This document shows positions 6,928-15,600 of a stretch of DNA of 18,234 bases, one piece after another. The stretch's first letter is position 1, and every line of letters begins with the position of its first letter. Location of the stretch: assembly GCA_030535815.1 (NCBI GenBank), contig JAUNRD010000007.1:1-18234 (forward strand). The letters are read 5' to 3'. This stretch comes from Clostridia bacterium (GTDB lineage Bacteria > Bacillota > Clostridia > CAKSNL01 > HGM11501). The translations under genes were made by a program, and so were the position numbers. A model generated the notes under the pieces. That model was not told where the DNA came from. It saw only the letters and a program-made list of their open reading frames with translations, and did not search any database.

Positions 6928-7911
6928 ATGACCATTAAAATAGGTATCGCAGGCTACGGCAACTTAGGAAGAGGAGTCGAGTGTGCTATTATGCAGAATC
7001 CCGATATGTCCCTTTACGGAATTTTCTCAAGAAGAAATCCCGAAACGGTGAAAACTTTGACGGGTGCTCCCGTTTATTCTATGGACGATATTTTATCCCA
7101 TAAGGGTAAAATTGACGTTCTTATAATCTGCGGCGGAAGTGCAACAGACCTTCCCGAGCAGACTCCATACCTTGCAAAACACTTTAACGTAATTGACAGC
7201 TTTGATAACCACGCAAACATTCCCCGCCATTTTGCCAATGTTGATGCATCGGCAAAGGAAGGTGCTACCCTTTCAATGATTTCCGTCGGCTGGGACCCCG
7301 GTATGTTTTCCGTTAACCGCTTATATGCAGAGGCAATCCTTCCCGAAGGCAAGGATTATACCTTCTGGGGTAAGGGCGTAAGCCAGGGCCATTCCGACGC
7401 GGTACGAAGAATTGACGGCGTTATTGATGCAAGACAGTACACAATTCCCGTTGAGAGCGCATTAAACGGTGCAAGAAGCGGCGAAAATCCCGACCTTGGA
7501 ACAAGAGACAAGCACGAGCGTGAAGTGTTTGTAGTGGCAGAAGAAGGTGCTGACAAGGTCAGAATCGAAAACGAAATAAAGACTATGCCCAACTACTTTG
7601 AGCCCTATAACACCACCGTTCACTTTATCACTATGGATGAAATGAAGAAAAACCACGCAACACTTCCCCACGGCGGATTTGTTATAAGAAGCGGAAAGAC
7701 CGGGCTTTCCAAGGAACACAATCAGATTATTGAATACAGCTTAAAGCTTGATTCCAACCCCGAATTTACCTCCTCCGTCCTTGTTTGCTATGCAAGAGCG
7801 GTGTACCGTATGAGAAACGAAGGTATGACAGGTTGCAAGACCGTTTTTGATGTGGCACCTTCCTATCTTTCACCCAAAACGAGAGAAGAAATAATTTCTC
7901 ACCTTTTATAA
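6928..7911 (+). CDS. ddh: meso-Diaminopimelate D-dehydrogenase
   Basis: 327 residues, close to the about 320-326 known for the family. The enzyme interconverts L-2-amino-6-oxopimelate (tetrahydrodipicolinate) plus ammonia and meso-diaminopimelate with NADPH, a one-step route to the peptidoglycan and lysine precursor; it acts in the cytoplasm as a dimer. The N-terminus has a Rossmann motif, IGIAGYGNLGRG (residues 5-16). Family-specific stretches follow: SFDNH (91-95), SVGWDPGMFSVNR (119-131), FWGKGVSQGHSDAVRRI (146-162) and LPHGGFVIRSGKTG (246-259). The first gene of a three-gene plus-strand operon, it has its own near-consensus promoter. The TAA stop overlaps the ribosome binding site of the next gene. 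Its pairing with an esterase and a Dabb protein, rather than with lysine or dap genes, is unusual. The call is firm; the start is set by the ribosome binding site and the promoter position. Confidence 0.95.
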   Translation: MTIKIGIAGYGNLGRGVECAIMQNPDMSLYGIFSRRNPETVKTLTGAPVYSMDDILSHKGKIDVLIICGGSATDLPEQTPYLAKHFNVIDSFDNHANIPRHFANVDASAKEGATLSMISVGWDPGMFSVNRLYAEAILPEGKDYTFWGKGVSQGHSDAVRRIDGVIDARQYTIPVESALNGARSGENPDLGTRDKHEREVFVVAEEGADKVRIENEIKTMPNYFEPYNTTVHFITMDEMKKNHATLPHGGFVIRSGKTGLSKEHNQIIEYSLKLDSNPEFTSSVLVCYARAVYRMRNEGMTGCKTVFDVAPSYLSPKTREEIISHLL

Positions 7912-7921
7912 GGAGGCTCAT

Positions 7922-8917
7922 ATGAAGGTTTTAAGGTTTACCGATTCACCCATAAAGGTTTTCGGTGTTCCCTTCTTTAATGAAAACCAAAGGCTTGAAA
8001 GGCTTCCCGACAGCATAATAAAGGAGCTTCCTAATCTTTCGCACCTTGGCAAAAGATGCCCGGGGGCACGCCTTTGTTTTCGCACCGATGCCGAAAGCTT
8101 TGATGTTAAGATAACTTTTAAAACTCTTTCCCCCGACATTGGTATGAGTATTTACGCCTGCCAGAGTGCGGCGGTTTTGACAGGCGACCGAAAAAGCTTT
8201 CGCTTTGAGGGACTTATTTTCCCGCCCGATTATAGCTCAAAGACCTTTGGGAGAACTGTAAGAAAAAGTGCCGCCATGGAGGATGTTACAATTTTTCTTC
8301 CGAGGAATGAAATAATAGAGGACATCACTCTTTCCTTCCCGGATGAAGCGACAGTTTCATCTCCCACGCCCTATGATTACGGGCCTGTCCTTTTTTACGG
8401 CTCTTCAATCACCGAAGGCGGATGCTGTCAGAACATATTTAACGGCTACAATGCAATTTTGTCAAACCGCTTAAATATGGACTATTACAATTTCGGCTTT
8501 TCGGGAAATGCAAAAGGCGAGCTTATTATGGCGGATTATATAAACACCATACCGATGAAGGTGCTTGTATACGACTATGATCACAACGCCCCTACCGTGG
8601 AGCATTTAAGGGATACTCACGAGCCGTTTTTCCTTCGCATCCGTGAGAAAAACCCTGACCTTCCCATAATTATGATGACACGTCCCGGTAAAACCGATCT
8701 CTATGATGAGCGCCGCGCAATCGTCAGGGCGACCTATGAAAACGCCCTTTCCCGCGGGGATAAAAATGTATATTTCATTGACGGGCAAACCTTTTTCGGG
8801 GATAAGGACAGATATCTTTGCCTTGTAGATAATGTACACCCCAATGACCTGGGATTTTACCGTATGGCAAACATAATTGAGCCTGTTCTGAAAAAGGCCC
8901 TCGGCATACAATTATAA
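7922..8917 (+). CDS. SGNH/GDSL-family esterase with N-terminal beta domain
   Basis: 331 residues. The C-terminal half (about 155-328) is an SGNH hydrolase: block I FYGSSITEG (158-166) with S162 as likely nucleophile, block II NFGFSGNAKGE (G195), block III YDYDHNAP (N222) and block V VDNVHPND (D303, H306). This order fits the two-domain type (GxDLY plus Lipase_GDSL_3 in Pfam terms), where a beta-sandwich precedes the hydrolase; here residues about 1-145 fill that place. Such enzymes remove acyl groups, often acetyl from sugars, but the substrate here is unknown. There is no signal peptide, so the protein appears cytoplasmic and would act on imported, acylated oligosaccharides or small metabolites. 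AAGGAGG (7910-7916) overlaps the ddh stop and sits five bases before the ATG, implying coupled translation. The function class is secure; the substrate is not. Confidence 0.88.
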   Translation: MKVLRFTDSPIKVFGVPFFNENQRLERLPDSIIKELPNLSHLGKRCPGARLCFRTDAESFDVKITFKTLSPDIGMSIYACQSAAVLTGDRKSFRFEGLIFPPDYSSKTFGRTVRKSAAMEDVTIFLPRNEIIEDITLSFPDEATVSSPTPYDYGPVLFYGSSITEGGCCQNIFNGYNAILSNRLNMDYYNFGFSGNAKGELIMADYINTIPMKVLVYDYDHNAPTVEHLRDTHEPFFLRIREKNPDLPIIMMTRPGKTDLYDERRAIVRATYENALSRGDKNVYFIDGQTFFGDKDRYLCLVDNVHPNDLGFYRMANIIEPVLKKALGIQL

Positions 8918-8980
8918 TAACACCGCCAAATGATTTTGTCTTTGCACAAAATTAAAAAACTATATATAAAGGAGATAGCT
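8918..8980 (+). other. Spacer between the esterase and the Dabb gene
   Basis: 63 A/T-rich bases. A weak 7-bp hairpin (8933-8939 with 8946-8952) lacks a T run, so it is not a convincing terminator. The ribosome binding site AAAGGAG (8968-8974) of the next gene ends the spacer. Confidence 0.4.
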
Positions 8981-9280
8981 ATGGTAAAGCACATTATCGT
9001 ATGGACACTTAAAGAAATGTCCGATGAAGAAAAGATTAAGGTAAAAAAGGGGATTAAGGAAAACCTGGAAGCCCTTAAGGGAAAAATCCCCGGCCTTTTT
9101 GAAATCACCGTTCACACAGAGGCACTTCCCTCTTCCAACGCCGATCTGATTCTTGATTCAACCTTCCTTGATGAAGCTTCATTAAAGGGCTATGCAATTC
9201 ATCCCGACCACGTTTATGTGGCAGACACCTTTGTACGCCCCAATGTTCAGATAAGAAGCTGTATAGACTACGAAATATAA
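8981..9280 (+). CDS. Dabb-family (stress-responsive A/B barrel domain) protein
   Basis: 99 residues, the usual size of a single Dabb domain. The start MVKHIIVWTLK is the family hallmark, followed by a charged helix (EEKIKVKKGIKENLEAL), KIPGLFEITVHTEA, ADLILDSTFLDEASLKGYAIHPDHVYVADTFVRP and a final Arg/Asp-Tyr-Glu strand. These proteins form dimeric ferredoxin-like alpha-beta barrels; bacterial members are mostly uncharacterised, though relatives include plant stress proteins and polyketide/olivetolic acid cyclases. It is cytoplasmic, with no signal peptide. The ATG at 8981 has AAAGGAG six bases upstream; an earlier in-frame ATG at 8930 has no such site. It is the last gene before the terminator at 9287-9319 and is probably co-transcribed with ddh and the esterase. 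Its biochemical role cannot be read from the sequence. Confidence 0.88.
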   Translation: MVKHIIVWTLKEMSDEEKIKVKKGIKENLEALKGKIPGLFEITVHTEALPSSNADLILDSTFLDEASLKGYAIHPDHVYVADTFVRPNVQIRSCIDYEI

Positions 9281-9286
9281 TAAGTC

Positions 9287-9319
9287 AAAACACCGTCAGG
9301 CAATGCCTGACGGTGTTTT
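9287..9319 (+). terminator. Rho-independent terminator of the ddh operon
   Basis: Perfect 16-bp inverted repeat (9287-9302 and 9304-9319) around a single central A, with the G/C core CACCGTCAGGCA. It is followed on the plus strand by TTTTAGTTTT and begins seven bases after the Dabb stop codon. Confidence 0.9.
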
Positions 9320-9358
9320 AGTTTTAATCAGCGTTCTTCTTTAAGCTCTGCTGTACAT

Positions 9359-9444
9359 GTCATTCTGAGTGGAGCGTCAGCGACCAAAGAATCTCTGTTC
9401 AACCGGTGCAGGAAACAGAGATCCTTCACTGCGTTCAGGATGAC
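9359..9444. repeat. Imperfect palindromic intergenic repeat element
   Basis: The left arm (9359-9399, beginning GTCATTCTGA and ending AATCTCTGTT) pairs with the right arm (9414-9444, beginning AACAGAGATCC and ending TCAGGATGAC) around a 14-base loop; the left arm has about ten extra bases. From memory, this layout is that of a dispersed, palindromic, non-coding repeat in many gut Clostridia and some other phyla. It lies between two convergent genes, outside both terminators, with no ORF, so it is a non-autonomous element or a structured RNA. A genome-wide copy count is not possible from this window. Confidence 0.65.
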
Positions 9445-9607
9445 AGCGGGGTGGTTCAGGATGACATTGAGTTTAGTTTATGATGATGTTGAATTTATCT
9501 CAGGATACATCAGGTTCAGTTTCGCATGACATTGCGTTTTGTCCCCGGTGTGCTTTTTGACTATATCGGTAATTTATAAAGCAGTTCCCGTGACAGCAGA
9601 GTCACAA
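9445..9607. other. Non-coding spacer with decayed repeat fragments
   Basis: No gene is visible. TTCAGGATGACA, the end of the palindromic element (9434-9445), recurs exactly at 9455-9466, and looser echoes (CTCAGGATACATC near 9500, ATGACATTGCG near 9526) follow. These look like remnants of further copies or of local duplication. The remainder is unremarkable. Confidence 0.45.
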
Positions 9608-9638
9608 AAAAACTCCGAGGCTAAGCCTCGGAGTTTTT
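9608..9638 (-). terminator. Rho-independent terminator of the giant SLH-protein gene
   Basis: The 15-bp arms 9608-9622 and 9624-9638 are perfect reverse complements (core ACTCCGAGGCT) around one central base. On the minus strand the hairpin starts three bases after the TAA stop (9642-9644) and ends in seven T, closely like the terminator at 70-103. Confidence 0.9.
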
Positions 9639-9641
9639 CAA

Positions 9642-12600
9642 TTATTTACCTAAGTTTAAGAGTCTCTGAAGCATTGTAACTGCTTCTGCCTTTGTAGCGT
9701 TAGCCTTGGGACCGAATGTACCATCGGGATAACCGTTGATAATTCCCTTGTCAGCTGCCCAGTTAACCTGGTAGTTTGCATATGTTGCAACTTCTGCCTG
9801 GTCAGCAAAGCCTGCTTCCTTGGTAATTGTCCAATCGTGACCCATAAGAGTTGCATAACGGTAAATCATTGTAGCCATCTGCTCACGTGTGATGTTCTCA
9901 TAAGGAGCAAAGGTGGTTTCTGATGTACCCTGTGTGATTCCGCTCTTAACTGCCCAAGCTACTGCATTTGTGAACCAGTCGCCAACGTTAACGTCGGTGA
10001 AGTTGTGTGCACCGTCAGTAGTCTGACCGGACATTAAGTAGAGAATCTGACAGAATTCAGCTCTTGTAATGCTCTTGTCGGGCTCAAACTTGCCGTCTGC
10101 TGTACCGTTTACAAGGTAAGCTACATACATTTCACCGATGGTCTTTTCACCCCAGTGACCTGCGATGTCAGAAAGCTCGCTTGCGCTTCTTACTCTTCTG
10201 TAATAGGGATAAAGTGTTACGTTTTCGATTATACCGGTATTTGCATAAGGTACTGTAAATGCCTCGTCAAGATACCAGCCGATGAAGTCGTAGCCTTCCT
10301 TAGCTGCGGGATCTGCGATTACTGTGCCGGTTGCTACCTTCTGAGTGCCGATACCAACCAATGTGATTGTGTGCTGGTTAACATTTGCACCTGTACCGAT
10401 GCCGCCACCGATAAGGCCTGTGTTGCCGGAGGAAGAAGATCCGCCGCCACCGCCAACGGAAGGTCTCTTTGTACCTTCGTCATCGCCGCCGGATTCCTTA
10501 GCTTCCCAAACTGCTGTGAATGTTACATCCTCTGCAACCATTGTGAATGTTTTGCCTGCCTTATAGGTTTCGCCGTCGCTGGAAGCCTTCCAACCAACAA
10601 ATGTGCTTCCTGAAAGCTTTAATTTGCTTGCAGGTAACTTGAAGGTTTCGCCTTCTGTGTAAAGGTCTGCTTCAGGAAGTGTTCCTGTTGCACCGTTTAC
10701 ATCCTCATATGTTACTGCGAATACGTCAACGCCTGCTGCAACTGCAAGGATTTCGATGTTGCCCTTAACGTTCTTAACAACGATTTCACCTGTAGCTGAA
10801 TCGTAGGTGTAGTCCTGACCTTCCTTAAGTTCAGCACCGTCCATTACAACGGTGATTTCTTCGGGAAGCTCTTCTCCCTCTTCGGGAACAAGAGTGATTT
10901 CAGCGTTTTCACCATAGGGAACCTTTGTTTCTTCGATTTCTGCTTCGAGCTTCTTAACGTCAGCTGTAATCTTAGCATAACCTGCTTCGATTGCAGCAAA
11001 TTCAACTGTTACTGTTGCATCGCCGAAGAGATCGTCGATTTCAAATTCCTGAGAAGCGGAACCTGTGTAAGTAATGTTACCGTCAAGGAGATTTTCTGTT
11101 ATAATCTTTTCGGTGAATACGATTTCGCCGATTGTGCAATGGCTCTTTGTCGCACTTGCGAAGGTTGAGTAAATTTCAAACTTGATACCGTCGATATAGC
11201 CTACATCTGCAAGAGGTATCATATCGGTTATATCACTCTGATTTGTGGTGCCTTCTGCAAGAAGTACATCAAAGGTTTCACCGCCGTCTGTTGTACCCCA
11301 AACCTTATACTTTCTAACCTTCTGTCCTGCATTCCAAATTGCACCGTTATCATTAAGTCTTGCAGTATGAGTCATTTCGGAAATCATCATAGGCTCATCG
11401 AAGAGTGCTGTGATCCAGTAAGGACCGTCGGAAAGCAGATGAGTGGGGTTGGGAGAACCGGTTGTCTTGGTTTCATATTCGGAATGCCAGTAGGTCTTGT
11501 CATTTCCGTCAAACGCCTTGGTTACGGGTTCCATTGCATTTGTTGCATCAAATTCCCAATCCTTCTTGTCGGTAACGCGAACATACTTAACGTCATCTTC
11601 GCCCTTACCTTCAAGTGTCCAGCCAGCGGGCTCATAGCCTGCTGCGCCTTCAGCTACGAATACAAGGTTTTCGTGTCTTCCTACCATGGAGCCTGATGCA
11701 ACTTCTTCTTCAACCTCTTCGCCTGTTGCCATATCAGTGTATCTTACAACAGCCTTGAGTGTTCCGTTTTCGCCTGCAGAATAGTTTACTTCATATTCTT
11801 CAGCTTCAGCAATTGTTACGGGAACGAGTATGTCCTTACCTACGGCAAAGCCTACGGAAAGAACTATTTCGTCACCTACATCGTAACCGCCGTCGATGAA
11901 GAAGTACTTGGAAATTGTGAAGGTTTCTTCGTCGCAGAAGTAGTAAGCGGAATTTATGGGTACTAAAACGTCTTCTCCGTCTTCTTCTGTTACGATAGAG
12001 ATTGTGCCGAGTGTGATGGAGTCATTCCATTCAACATTGAATGTAAGGTCTTCAAGTGTTGCCAGGCTGTATGTTGCTGCGCCGGGCTTGATGTCTGCTG
12101 CCTTAAGGTCTGCATATGCGCTGGAAGGCTCATAGAGACAGATTTCTTCAAGACCTATGGGCTGCCATGCACCGTTCTTGGTGGGATATACTCTTACATA
12201 TCTTGCACTTACATTTGTAGGAACGCCGTCAACGATGAACTTCATATCGTCAAATGCGTTTCTGTTGTAGTTAAGGCTGTCAAGGTTTCCTGCGCCGAAG
12301 GTCTGGATATCGGACTTAACCCAGTTAATACCGTCGTTGGAAACTGCCATATAACCTTCCTTGATGGTTGTGAAGTACTGTCTTACACCGCCGTCAGCCC
12401 AGATTCTGTGGTAGAGTCTTACACCGGAGAACTCGTGAGGAATCTTATAGTCAACCTCGAAGTAACCGGGAGCATCGTTCCAGTTTTTACCTGTGCCGCT
12501 GGGGCTGTAAATCATAAATGTAGCATCGTGCGTTAATGCTGTATGAGCCCAGTCGCTGTTGGTAAGTGCTGATCCGTCAGACTTGGTTGTTACCTTTCTG

Positions 12601-15600
12601 TTGGTGATTGTAGCGATATTACCGCTTGCAACACCGGAAACGATACGAGCTTCGTGATCGAAGTGGTAAGGTGTTACTTCCTGGGGGAACATCTTCTTGG
12701 AGAAGTCCATATACTTAACAGTAACGGATCCAACCTTACCTGTGGAGGTTTCGATTGCAAGAACTACATCGCCTTCAGTTGTAATTGTATTAAGAGTAGC
12801 TGCCTTAATTACGATTGTATCTGTTTCAGCATCATACTCATACTGAGAAGCTGTAAGGGTTGCAGAACCAAGAACAACCTTGGAGATTGTTGTATCACCG
12901 ATATCCTCGATGGAAATTTCGATTTCCTCATCTGTTGCATTAATGTCCTTCTTGAATACTGTCTCGCCTGTTACAGCAAGAGTGGGCTTTAAGAAGTGAA
13001 TTGTATCAGCAGTTGTATGAGAGATGTTATCCATCTTGATTCTGATATATCTGAAGTTTGAGTTCTGTGTGAATGCCATGGGATATGCACCTGCTGCGCC
13101 TGTTCCCTTACCTTCGTAAAGTTTTGTCCATGTTGTATAGTCATCAGAACCGGAGATTGTTACGTTACCCCAGTCTGCCTGGTTTGCACGGGATACATAA
13201 CGAAGACCGCCAACCTCAATGGGTGCGCCAAAGTCGATGTCGATGAAGTGAACACCGCCTGAAGGAGCGTCACCATTACCTGCAGCGTGGAAGGAGTGCC
13301 AGTTCTGTAAATCCTTCTTGTTTATAGCTGCCTTGTAGAAGGGCTGTGCTACAGAAGCGTTTGCAGAGTCTGTACGAACCTTCCATTCGGGGTTAACTGT
13401 GATTTCGTCTGCAAGGAATGTTGTTGTAACTTCTCCGTTTGTCTTAATCCAGTCAGCACGAAGGTTAACTGTGTAAACCTTTGTTGAATCATCTTCAAAT
13501 GTTACATTAACCTTAAGACCGTATGCACCTTCAGCAGGAAGCTTTTCAAAGCCTATTCTGTTGATTGCACGTCTGAACTTTGTTCTGTTTATTCTGATTT
13601 CAGTATTGCTTGCTGTAAATTCTACAGAATCGCCGCCTTCGATTGCAACACCCTTTACATCGAGACCTTTGCTGTTGTAAAGAACAAGGTCATATGTACC
13701 CGCAGCGTCGCCCGACTTCATAAAGTAGTAATCAGCCAAAGAAAGGTCTTTTACAACAAGCTTTGTTGTAAGAACTTCATCTGATGCGAATGTTATTTCA
13801 ACATCATACTCGCCAACTTCAAGAGCTCCAAGATAGGAAGCCTTGAAGGTAATTGCCTTTGTGGTGTCAAGAACATAGTCTGTATCCTTTGCGATTTCTT
13901 CACCTGCTACCTTAACAGATGTGATTTCATACTCGTTGTCGGAGTTGAACTTTCTTGTAACGTCAGCGATTTCCTCGGAAAGGTCAACGCCGATGTCTCC
14001 GCCGATAATTCTTGTGGAAGCTTCAAGGAATACGATTTCGTTAAGGAACAAGAATGAACCGCCATTCATATTCTGGTACTCATCAATGTCAATTCTTGCA
14101 TAACGGTAGTTTGCATTGTCCTGAAGGTCAACCTGTGCTGTCTTTGAGTTGTTGCCGGAAATGCTTCCGAGCTTAGTCCATGTAACAAGGTCGTTGGAAC
14201 CGTAGAGGCTTACATTTGTAAGGTTATAGTTCTTGTCGTTAAGACGTACGCCGGCAAACTTTGTAGCTCTGCCGAAGTCAACCCATATCTTGTAGGGACC
14301 TGCTGCACGAACAAAGTGCTGTGTTCCCTTTTCAGCACCTGTTGCATCATAATACTGTGCTGTATAGGACTGAGAGTTTGTAGCATCGCCATAGTTACCG
14401 TTAAACCAGTTTGCACCTGCGTGAGCAATGGGAGCAGCACCGTTTGTTGTAACCTGCCACTCGAAGGGAGTGATTGCATCTGTATCGGTTGATGCAAGAG
14501 CACCGGATACGCTGCGCCATGTATAGTTTACATTAAGGATGATATCCTTTGTTGTTCCGTCGGAAAGAGAAACTGTCAATACCTTCTTTCCGCCACCTTC
14601 GTTAGTAAGTTCACGAACGAAGAAACCGTTGTAGGTATTTTCTGTTACTTCATCGCCTACCTGAATACCAAGATCAACATTTGCTGTTCTGAACTTGTAG
14701 TAGTTACCGCCATTTTCGTGGCTCTTGATACTATCCAATGTGGATGAGTAGAGCCAATGTCTGTGTGCTTCACTCTTATAGTAGTTACCGCCGAGAGTAA
14801 GTGTTACTGTACCGTCGCCGTTTGTAACAGCCTTCCACTCGTCGTTTGCATTTGTTACAGCTTCGCCCTTATAGGTAACGCCTGTAACTGTTACATCATT
14901 ACCTGATGTGTAAATTGTGTAGTCAAGAGTTGCATAACCAAGCTTACCGCTTCCATTAACGGTAGGATCGATTGTCTTTGAAAGACCTGCAACTACAGTC
15001 GCAGCAGTTTCTAACTTTGCACCGTCGATTTCTGCCTTTGCTTCATCAGAAAGGCTGTCATAAATTTCCTTGAGTTCAGCAACCATTTCTGCATCTTCTG
15101 CAGTAAGATCGCTGATTACAAGTTCGTCAACCATTCCGTCGAGTGCTGCACCTGCAAGTGCAAGGTAAGCAGCTTCTGCAGCAACTAATACATCATAGTT
15201 ATCAACAGATGGCTTAACTGCGGGAGAAAGTGCATCGTAAGCAGTTCTTGCAGCCTTGATTGCATCCTTGCTTTCAAGAGTTACTGTGCCGATTGCATTG
15301 ATTAATGTTTCAACAGCTTCTGCCTTTGCAGCAAGAGCAGTTACGATTTCAGAGGGAGTCTTTGTCTCATTTGCGCTGTTTGCATCAAGAAGTCTTACTT
15401 CTTCAATACCCCAGTGACCGGGAACACCTGCCTGAGACTTTGTACAATGAATCTTTATATAACGAGCCTTCATGTTATATGCAGTACCGCCGAATCTTAT
15501 GTCAGCGAAGCTGGAGATAACAGCCTTTGCTCCTGTAAGAGCATCTGAGCTTACCCAGTTTTCGCCGTCTTCAGAAACGTAGATATAACCTTCGATAAGG

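Noticed and set aside
6886..6930. GTG start at 6886 giving a 341-residue Ddh
   Set aside because: The codon lies inside the predicted promoter (-10 at 6890-6895) and has no ribosome binding site; the ATG at 6928 has one and gives the normal family N-terminus.
7462..7719. Minus-strand reading frames opposite ddh and the esterase
   Set aside because: They lie wholly inside well-identified genes on the other strand and show no protein-like features.
8942..8970. TTGCAC-17-TATAAA promoter for the Dabb gene
   Set aside because: Its transcript would start near 8977, after the ribosome binding site, so it could not support translation from 8981; co-transcription with ddh is simpler.
8930..8980. ATG at 8930 adding 17 residues to the Dabb protein
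   Set aside because: No ribosome binding site precedes it, and the family begins at MVKHI; AAAGGAG sits six bases before the ATG at 8981.
9590..9605. Short inverted repeat GTGAC...GTCAC next to the giant gene's terminator
   Set aside because: Five-base arms around six bases are expected by chance and no flanking feature depends on them.
10155..10613. 152-codon plus-strand reading frame rich in Cys
   Set aside because: It lies opposite the giant gene's Flg_new/SLH-proximal region, has no ribosome binding site or family features, and is a complement artefact of Thr/Ala/Gly-rich coding.
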